Assembly: GCA_013203065.1 (NCBI GenBank)
Contig: JABMQV010000282.1
Span: forward strand, 1 to 6,428
DNA: 6,428 bases
From: Desulfobacteraceae bacterium
Lineage (GTDB): Bacteria > Desulfobacterota > DSM-4660 > Desulfatiglandales > Desulfatiglandaceae
Direction of reading: 5' to 3'
Below the pieces are notes generated by a model that did no database searches, had not been told where the DNA came from, and worked only from the letters and a program-made list of their open reading frames with translations. The translations under genes and the position numbers were made by a program. Shown piece by piece: positions 1-4,466 of the stretch; position 1 is the stretch's first letter, and each line of letters starts with the position of its first letter.

Positions 1-36
1 GACCCCAGTACCATCTGCCGGAGCTACGGGGCAGGC
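1..36 (-). other. Possible fragment resembling the 3' half of 5S rRNA, cut by the window edge
   Basis: The minus strand of 15..1 reads GATGGTACTGGGGTC, which resembles the helix IV/V region of bacterial 5S rRNA (typically GCCGATGGTAnTGnGGGGTC). The preceding bases also form a small hairpin CTGCC/GGCAG (15-19 with 30-34). The 5' half of a 5S gene, which should lie at about 37-100 on this strand, is not recognisable. This would be a partial copy at best, or chance. Confidence 0.2.
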
Positions 37-37
37 A

Positions 38-67
38 AATAGTTCAGGCGACGTTGCCCAAACTATT
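38..67. repeat. Imperfect 30-base palindrome
   Basis: Arms AATAGTT (38-44) and AACTATT (61-67) enclose a CA/CA mismatch, a second stem GGCG/TGCC (with one G-T pair) and a four-base centre ACGT. It is strongly symmetric for an intergenic site. There is no T-run directly after either arm, so it is not a classical terminator. It could be an operator, a REP-type unit or a structured RNA end. Function unknown. Confidence 0.5.
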
Positions 68-169
68 GGCTATTAAGGATTTTCGCAACATCCACAGAAT
101 TAAAGGGTCCAGGTTCCCCGCATCCCCGGGAAAAAACAAAAGTCCCGCCTCTTGCTGAAGAGTGAGGGG

Positions 170-187
170 GTCAAATCTCCTCTTGAC
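170..187. repeat. Short inverted repeat
   Basis: GTCAA (170-174) and TTGAC (183-187) enclose eight bases, in a tract starting GGGGGTCAAATC. Such GGGGTCAAATC tracts are often met at the edges of degenerate mobile-element regions. Here only the short symmetry can be shown. Confidence 0.25.
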
Positions 188-196
188 TCTTGGCCA

Positions 197-344
197 TTAA
201 CAAATTGGATCCTTTAAGGGGTTTTCTGTCTCTTTCTCCTCGATCATCTTGAGAAACAGAAAATAGGTCAACTGCTCGATATAATTGCCGTAGTCGATCC
301 CGCATAACAATCTCAGGAGCTTTTTTCTTACGCTTCCTACTCAT
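197..344 (-). pseudogene. Broken N-terminal remnant of a type I restriction-modification methyltransferase (HsdM-like)
   Basis: From ATG 344 the frame reads MSRKRKKK and runs on without recognisable homology to a TGA at 173-171 (57 residues). The +1 frame entered inside the A6 run (about 326-321) instead reads LLRLLCGIDYGNYIEQ, then LTYFLFLKMIEEKETENP, ending at TAA 199-197. The segment DYGNYIEQLTYFLFLKM matches the N-terminal helical region of HsdM / N-6 DNA methylase proteins, which typically read YGDYxEQLTYLLFLKM. One extra A in the homopolymer would explain the frameshift, and the following TAA removes the rest. A ribosome site GAGGTGAT (355-348) and a near-consensus promoter (429-402) are intact. 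No catalytic NPPY motif or later HsdM sequence was seen to the left. Alternatives are a real 57-residue protein in the first frame or a sequencing error in the A run, though the downstream TAA would still truncate the gene. The HsdM assignment rests on one short motif. Confidence 0.5.
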
Positions 345-401
345 ATTATCACCTCGACAATTTTACTGTTTGGGCCAATAAAATGTTTTAAATTTCAGTA
401 A

Positions 402-429
402 ATTATAGATAAAAAAATCCGAATGTCAA
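402..429 (-). promoter_or_regulatory. Near-consensus sigma-70 promoter facing left
   Basis: On the minus strand a perfect -35 box TTGACA (429-424) and a perfect -10 box TATAAT (407-402) are separated by 16 bases, one short of the optimum. The surroundings are A/T-rich. Transcription would begin near 395 and run into the short broken reading frame whose ATG is at 344. The match is by sequence only. Confidence 0.65.
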
Positions 430-750
430 TTTAGGAAAAAAACGTCGGTTTTAAAGCAACTTAACGAGTGGTATCCTTATGAAATTCCTATTGTCTCGCT
501 TCCAGCACCAGCCTTCTGTCCATCTGATAAGCCAGGAAGACATAATAGTGAGTCTGTTTGAAAGATTATCATACACGTTTGACAGACAGGGTCAATCGAT
601 TGTGGATTTTAGAATGCGGAATGGGGATTTCAAAAAGAGCGTCTTCTATCCGATTTTGGATTTTGGAATGCGCCCCGGTGAAATAGAGCTTTGGTTTCAC
701 AGGGCAAGGGATTGCGGAATTTAGAAACACGGAAAATGAATTGAGTCCGA
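430..750. other. Intergenic spacer with degenerate GGATTTT-type repeats; no gene supported
   Basis: Contains a near-perfect 15-base direct repeat, GGATTTTAGAATGCG (604-618) and GGATTTTGGAATGCG (658-672), with related GGATTGCGGAATTTAG near 709-724. An 81-codon plus-strand frame (479-724) spans these repeats but has no ribosome site and no protein family resemblance, so it is not called. An inverted repeat GTGAAA/TTTCAC (678-683, 695-700) lacks a T-run. No terminator or promoter was recognised for the ACT-protein gene that ends at 751. Confidence 0.5.
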
Positions 751-1776
751 TTAAACCCTGGTCTTATTGGTGACCGAGGGGACCTCAAAACACCTCTGGA
801 TAGCAAGGAGAGTTGAATGGATCTGTTCAGCGGGCACGACCCCGGAGATGGAAGCGATGGAACAGCTCAAACCCAGAAGCCGCACCGGGACCTCTTCAAG
901 GGTGGTCAGGAGTTCATTTGCAATACCGTAACGATCACCAAAATGGGGGCCATTCATTGAAAAAGACGCCACCCGGGGAACCCTGGGTCCCACAGTTCCA
1001 TCGGGGAGTCCTTTCAGGATCTCTGCGCTCTCGGGCATATCTGAGTGGGGGATGCAAAAGAGCAGGTTTGTGGCAGCATCTTCTTTGGATGGAGTCGTGA
1101 TCAGGAAGGTTAGAGGGAAATCCAGTTGTGAAAGCCCTTTAAAGGTCTCTCCCACCGCTTGCAGATTGTCTTTTTTTATCTTGACCCGCAAGAGATCCTG
1201 CTCCCCCTCCCATTCCAGGGCATAGACCTTGGGTTTCCTCTCCTGGTAGGAGGCCACGACCTCTTTGTAAAGCTTTTCTTTACCCTTCTGGGCCAGTTTC
1301 CAGTCGGAAGGGCTTCTGTAGGCGCTGAAATTGAACGGTCCGAATAGGGCATTGGTGGCCTTGTTGATAGCATCTTCACGCAGGACAACCGAAATGGATG
1401 AGGGGGAATTGGCTATTGCTGCCGGGGCAACCCCCGCTTTGCCAAAGGCATGAAGGAGTGCTCCCAGGGTCTCGGGCTTTCCGCGGTGGGGAAATATGGA
1501 GAGGATTGCAGCCCTTTCAGCAGAGGAGTTTGTCTTTCGGAAATTGTTTTCAATGAGGCCAGCGGTCTTTTCCGCATCATGGGAGTCAATAACGAGATCT
1601 AACCCCCATTCCCGATCTTCACTGCCGCATGTGAGAAAAGGAAGGTTTGTTTTTTCTCTTGCCAGCAGATGGCTCAGCTCCGCGAGACAACACCTGTCAT
1701 TTCCGGATCTGGCCACTGAAATCCAGACCATCTCCCGAAGGAGCTTGAAGCCGCCAAGTCTTATTGAAGGTGTCAT
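751..1776 (-). CDS. Protein of four ACT-like domains, probable amino-acid-sensing regulator without a catalytic domain
   Basis: The protein has 341 residues and appears to be built only of ACT-type units, at roughly 16-79, 88-148, 183-245 and 267-331. Units 2 and 4 are the clearest. Unit 2 has ISVVL after ANSPSS, and unit 4 has SMNGPHFGDRYGIANELL followed by SIASISGVV. These resemble the paired regulatory ACT domains at the C-terminus of aspartate kinase, including the S-x-x-S-I-S ligand-loop pattern. No kinase or other enzyme domain, signal peptide or membrane segment is visible. A polar linker (about 149-182) joins the two halves, suggesting a duplicated ACT pair. ACT domains commonly bind amino acids, so a role as an effector sensor or adaptor is plausible; ligand and target are unknown. 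The start ATG 1776 has no clear ribosome site. ATG 1731 (residue 16) is an alternative. The frame is open back to the response regulator's TGA at 1827-1825. It is the last gene of the minus-strand block; no clear terminator follows. Confidence 0.8.
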   Translation of the reverse strand: MTPSIRLGGFKLLREMVWISVARSGNDRCCLAELSHLLAREKTNLPFLTCGSEDREWGLDLVIDSHDAEKTAGLIENNFRKTNSSAERAAILSIFPHRGKPETLGALLHAFGKAGVAPAAIANSPSSISVVLREDAINKATNALFGPFNFSAYRSPSDWKLAQKGKEKLYKEVVASYQERKPKVYALEWEGEQDLLRVKIKKDNLQAVGETFKGLSQLDFPLTFLITTPSKEDAATNLLFCIPHSDMPESAEILKGLPDGTVGPRVPRVASFSMNGPHFGDRYGIANELLTTLEEVPVRLLGLSCSIASISGVVPAEQIHSTLLAIQRCFEVPSVTNKTRV

Positions 1777-1824
1777 GAGGCACTCAGTTCCCGGACGCCA
1801 CTGGAGCTCAACAAGAGCAGGTGG

Positions 1825-2205
1825 TCATAGCAGTGCGCTCACCACCTCCCACAGACCTTCCGTGTCGATCGGCTTGGCAATATAATCATCCGCCTCGGTG
1901 GACATCCCGTCCGCGTGGGTATAGCTGGTGGTGGGGACGGCTTCACCCACGGCCGTAAGGAGTACAACAGGAATATCCTTTGTCTTCTCATCCCCTTTCA
2001 ATTCACCACACAGGACATAGCCATCCTTCCGAGGCATCATGATATCAAGGATAACAAGATCCGGACGCCGCTCCTTGATGGATTCCTCTCCCTCGATACC
2101 ATCGTAGGCGCGCCCCACCTCGCATCCCTTGCTTTCAAGCATCATGGCCAGGGTCTCAACCAGATCCGGATCATCGTCCACAACCAAAATATATTTTTTA
2201 TCCAT
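1825..2205 (-). CDS. Single-domain (CheY-like) response regulator
   Basis: Stand-alone receiver domain of 126 residues with no output domain. All phosphotransfer residues are present: acidic pocket D10-D11-D12 (VVDDDPD), phospho-acceptor D54 (VILDIMMP), T84 (LLTA) and K111 (ADDYIAKP). The T84 to K111 interval is 27 residues against 22 in CheY and OmpR, so about five residues are inserted in the beta4-alpha4 region (segment SYTHADGM). The start chosen is ATG 2205, because AAGGAGG (2218-2212) lies 6 bases upstream and the protein then begins MDKKYILVVDDD. An in-frame ATG at 2247 would add 14 unconserved residues. It lies 99 bases after metF and 48 before the ACT protein, on the same strand, so co-transcription is likely. 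No histidine kinase is in the window. The target is unknown; a phospho-relay or protein-binding role is inference. Confidence 0.93.
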   Translation of the reverse strand: MDKKYILVVDDDPDLVETLAMMLESKGCEVGRAYDGIEGEESIKERRPDLVILDIMMPRKDGYVLCGELKGDEKTKDIPVVLLTAVGEAVPTTSYTHADGMSTEADDYIAKPIDTEGLWEVVSALL

Positions 2206-2211
2206 GCCACC

Positions 2212-2218
2212 CCTCCTT
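2212..2218 (-). promoter_or_regulatory. Ribosome binding site of the response regulator
   Basis: AAGGAGG sits 6 bases before ATG 2205. It selects this start over the upstream ATG at 2247. Confidence 0.75.
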
Positions 2219-2260
2219 TTGCCCATTAGTCTTGGGTTACTTGTCATTCGGCGTTTTGTT

Positions 2261-2277
2261 TCATCCTTATGGGATGA
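2261..2277. repeat. Perfect 6-bp hairpin between metF and the response regulator gene
   Basis: TCATCC (2261-2266) and GGATGA (2272-2277) enclose a five-base loop. In the minus-strand transcript no U-run follows, so termination after metF is not indicated. It could be a processing or stability element, or incidental. Confidence 0.35.
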
Positions 2278-2283
2278 TAGTTT

Positions 2284-2318
2284 TCAATCGTCAATGCTCA
2301 AGTGTCAATCTTCAATAC
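2284..2318 (-). repeat. Five tandem copies of a 7-base unit across the metF stop codon
   Basis: On the plus strand TCAAT (or TCAAG) recurs at exact 7-base steps: 2284, 2291, 2298 (TCAAG), 2305 and 2312, with the two following bases free. On the coding strand the unit is NNATTGA. The metF stop TGA (2307-2305) is one of the repeat's own TGA triplets, so the repeat supplies the last two or three codons, the stop and the first part of the gap. Confidence 0.75.
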
Positions 2319-3240
2319 CGGGTCTGGGATAAAGCCCACTTCGCTCCACAATCTCTGGCACCTTCTCCTCCCATTCAATTGCCATAATGTGAAAACCCTT
2401 CACACCCTCACACTCCTTCAATCGCTGGATCGTCTCCACACAGATGTTGATGCCTTCCTCGGCCTGTTTTTCCTTTGGAACATCAGACATCCTCTTCACC
2501 ACCTCGTCCGGCACATCCATCCCCGGCACACGGTTTTTCATATACTTGGCCATTCCGGCGCTTTTGAAAGGGGTAACTCCCGCCAGTATATAGGTTTTGT
2601 CGTGGAGACCCCGTTCGCGGGTCAATTTCATCCACTCCTCGAACTTGTCGAGGTTATAGATGCATTGGGTCTGAATGAATTCAGCACCCGCTGCAATCTT
2701 TTTGGCCAGCCGGGGCACCCGTATTTCAAATGGATCTGCAAAGGGATTGGCGGCTGCCCCCACAAACATCTGCGGCGCGCGGTCGATATCGTCTCCTCCC
2801 AAAAACTTTCCCTCATCCCTCATGTGTCTTACGGTCTGAATCAGCTGCATGGAATCCAGGTCGAACACATTCTGACCCGTGGGGCTGTCGCCAAATTGCT
2901 GATGGTCTCCGGAGAGACAGAGGATGTTATAAATATCGAATGAGGCAGCGCCCAAGATATCGCTCTGAAGTGCGATCCTGTTCCTATCCCTTGTAACCAT
3001 CTGAAGGGTTGGCTCTAAGCCCATCAATTTGAGATGGATACATGAGGCCAGGCTGGACAGGCGCGTCATCGACGTCTGATTGTCCGTGATATTGATGGCG
3101 TCCACATAATCCTTGATCATCTTGGCCTTTTTCGTGATGCTTTCAGCGTCGCTGCCCCGGGGAGGCCCGCACTCTGACGTCACTGCCAAATGTCCTGCCG
3201 CAAGAATCTTTTCCAGTTTGCTGGGCGTCTTTGTCTTCAT
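2305..3240 (-). CDS. metF: 5,10-methylenetetrahydrofolate reductase, MetF subunit
   Basis: Catalytic flavoprotein (311 residues, TIM-barrel family) that reduces 5,10-methylene-THF to 5-methyl-THF. This is the last folate step of the methyl branch of the Wood-Ljungdahl pathway and also supplies methyl groups for methionine. Family marks are the N-terminal TSECGPPRG with the catalytic-type Glu (E23), NITDNQ (50-55), the RDRNRIALQ segment (84-92), the LSGDH motif (109-113) and FIQTQ in the second half. It is full length. The start ATG overlaps the metV stop by four bases, with GGGAGG (3256-3251) 10 bases upstream. Pairing with a separate MetV marks it as the anaerobic MetFV type, whose electron donor need not be NADH alone. 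Its neighbours HdrA and MvhD are candidate donor subunits (inference). The last codons and the stop lie in a 7-base tandem repeat (2284-2318). Confidence 0.96.
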   Translation of the reverse strand: MKTKTPSKLEKILAAGHLAVTSECGPPRGSDAESITKKAKMIKDYVDAINITDNQTSMTRLSSLASCIHLKLMGLEPTLQMVTRDRNRIALQSDILGAASFDIYNILCLSGDHQQFGDSPTGQNVFDLDSMQLIQTVRHMRDEGKFLGGDDIDRAPQMFVGAAANPFADPFEIRVPRLAKKIAAGAEFIQTQCIYNLDKFEEWMKLTRERGLHDKTYILAGVTPFKSAGMAKYMKNRVPGMDVPDEVVKRMSDVPKEKQAEEGINICVETIQRLKECEGVKGFHIMAIEWEEKVPEIVERSGLYPRPGIED

Positions 3241-3905
3241 GGCTGCACATCCTCCCTGATCACTTTTCTGGGTCCACCGGCCCGCTCGGTGGACCAGTCC
3301 TTAATGGGTGTGAGCTTCTCATAGTCCTCAAGCCGATCCAACTCGTTGAGACGGTCTATAATCAGTTGCCACCCGCAGACGAGATCCTTATTTATCTCGC
3401 AGTTTCCCTTTGTGGAACCCCCGCACGGTCCATTAAAGAGTCGTTTGGCACACCGAGACACGGGGCAAATCCCCCCTGTCTTGGCCAGGATGCACTGGCC
3501 GCAGCCCTGGCACCGCTCTGTCCAGACCCCCCTTTCTTCGGTCACGCCCATAAAACAGGTGTCAACGCCAGGCAACAGGGGTATTTGCATGTATTTCTCG
3601 GCCATAAACTGAACGCCCACGCCACAGGCCAAGGATATTACCGCGTCATATTGATCAATGGTGTTCCGTATCTCCTCAAGGTATTCGTGGTCGCACTGTC
3701 GCTCCAGAGTGACCTCGTCAATCTTCACATCTTTCCCCTGATTCATAAAGTACATACGGAGGGCCGATGCGAGGACCGCCACTTCCTTTTTTCCCCCTGC
3801 CTCACACACGGTAACACACTCGTTGCACCCGGCGATGAGTATCTTTTCATACCCATTAACCGATTCAATGACTTCGTCGATAGGCTTCTTCTTGGCCACA
3901 ATCAT
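3237..3905 (-). CDS. metV: MetV-type zinc/iron-sulfur subunit of methylenetetrahydrofolate reductase
   Basis: Cysteine-rich partner subunit (222 residues) of MetF, homologous to the 'methylene-tetrahydrofolate reductase C-terminal' family and to MetV of acetogens. It is thought to carry iron-sulfur and/or zinc sites linking MetF to its electron donor. There are 14 cysteines. They include an N-terminal CxxCxxxC (C27, C30, C34), C71, C94, C117, then a dense block CQGCGQC (132-138), C147, C152, NGPCGG (C161), C169 and C177. The length is normal for the family. The start ATG at 3905 follows a perfect AGGAGG (3920-3915) at 9 bases. It is separated from mvhD by 129 bases, and its stop overlaps the metF start in ATGA (3240-3237), so the two subunits are very likely translated together in fixed ratio. 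No convincing promoter was seen in the gap upstream. Confidence 0.92.
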   Translation of the reverse strand: MIVAKKKPIDEVIESVNGYEKILIAGCNECVTVCEAGGKKEVAVLASALRMYFMNQGKDVKIDEVTLERQCDHEYLEEIRNTIDQYDAVISLACGVGVQFMAEKYMQIPLLPGVDTCFMGVTEERGVWTERCQGCGQCILAKTGGICPVSRCAKRLFNGPCGGSTKGNCEINKDLVCGWQLIIDRLNELDRLEDYEKLTPIKDWSTERAGGPRKVIREDVQP

Positions 3906-4034
3906 GTGAAATGCCCTCCTGTCGCATGGATCGCTGAATGCGAAATGATCCTCTCAATCCCGCAATCTTTACCCGGTTAAATCCATCTCTGCATTTATTT
4001 AACTGGTGCCTGATTCCCAAATCCCTCAACTATA

Positions 4035-4466
4035 TCACGCCGCCTTTTTCTTCTTGGCTAACTTAATGGGATTTGGTCCCATCTCCTTTATCTTCTCTGT
4101 CACTTCATGGGCAATACGGACAAATTGTGGTGCCTCGCTGGAAGAAAGATTATACATCTGCACCCTCTCCCCGCCCACGCCAATGCTGTCCAGAATCTTT
4201 TGGGCCTGTTCAACCCGTTTCCTTGCCCTGAGGTTTCCACTGTTGAAATGACAATCCCCTTCCATACAACCCACCACATAAACACCATCAGCCCCTTTTT
4301 CAAAGGCCCTGAGTACGTGGATGACATCGACCTTCCCCGTGCAAGGGATAACAACAATCTTTATATTACTCGGATATTGGAGGCGCATGGAACCTGCCAG
4401 GTCCGCTGCAGTATAGCCTCAAAATTGACAACAAAACGCAACAATGATCGGCTCAAAACCTTTCAT
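4035..4466 (-). CDS. mvhD: MvhD-type [2Fe-2S] electron-transfer subunit, predicted selenoprotein (Sec at UGA 4421-4419)
   Basis: Small iron-sulfur subunit (143 residues with UGA read as Sec) of the methyl-viologen-reducing hydrogenase delta family, which carries electrons into HdrA. Reading from ATG 4466 gives MKGFEPIIVAFCCQF, an in-frame UGA at codon 16, then GYTAADLAGSMRLQYPSNIK. This lines up with the family pattern CCxxC-x-Y-x-x-A-D-x-A-G followed by RxQYP, so the UGA sits on the conserved cysteine. Other conserved cysteines are C12, C13, C42, C67 and C72 (GCxxGDCH). A strong AAGGAG ribosome site (4479-4474) lies 7 bases before ATG 4466, and the start overlaps the hdrA stop in TGATG. The next in-frame ATG (4388, codon 27) would give 117 residues lacking the first cysteine cluster and is rejected as the start. 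The C-terminus is lysine-rich. Selenocysteine-containing homologues (VhuD of Methanococcus) are established, which supports recoding over pseudogene decay. The frame after the UGA is intact and fully conserved. Confidence 0.9.
4380..4421 (-). promoter_or_regulatory. Predicted bacterial SECIS element directing Sec insertion in mvhD
   Basis: Starting at the UGA codon, the RNA can fold into one long hairpin. GAGGC (4420-4416) pairs with GCCTC (4384-4380). After a six-base bulge, GCA (4409-4407) pairs with UGC (4387-4385). The apical stem GGACCU (4404-4399) pairs with AGG-U-UCC (4395-4389), with one bulged U. The apical loop is GGC (4398-4396). The loop begins with G and lies 20 nt after the UGA, which matches the general description of bacterial SECIS elements (a stem-loop shortly after UGA with a G among the first loop bases). 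In the E. coli fdhF element the bulged U is on the 5' side, whereas here it is on the 3' side. The fold was found by eye, with no energy calculation. Confidence 0.65.

Noticed and set aside
678..700. Possible terminator after the ACT-protein gene (GTGAAA/TTTCAC)
   Set aside because: Only 6 bp with an 11-base loop, A/T-rich, and no T-run on the minus-strand side.
479..724. Plus-strand 81-codon reading frame
   Set aside because: No ribosome site before the ATG, no family resemblance, and its second half is made of degenerate GGATTTT/GGAATGCG repeats.
1825..2247. Response regulator starting at ATG 2247 (140 residues)
   Set aside because: The 14 extra residues precede the ribosome site AAGGAGG and are not part of the receiver fold; ATG 2205 is correctly spaced.
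2206..2304. Promoter for the response regulator in the metF gap (TTGACA/TTGACG-like boxes)
   Set aside because: The TTGA matches are part of the heptamer repeat and no -10 box stands at a proper distance.
2302..3980. Long plus-strand frames opposite metF and metV (213 and 249 codons)
   Set aside because: They lie antisense to well-conserved genes and their translations show only shadow composition (rich in His, Leu and Pro) with no ribosome sites.
3976..4003. Inverted repeat GTTAAAT/ATTTAAC in the mvhD-metV gap as a terminator or operator
   Set aside because: A weak A/T stem with a 14-base loop and no T-run; no promoter with recognisable boxes in the 129-base gap either.
4035..4388. A 117-residue MvhD starting at ATG 4388
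   Set aside because: It lacks the conserved N-terminal CCxxU segment. The upstream ATG 4466 has a strong ribosome site, overlaps the hdrA stop and keeps homology across the UGA.
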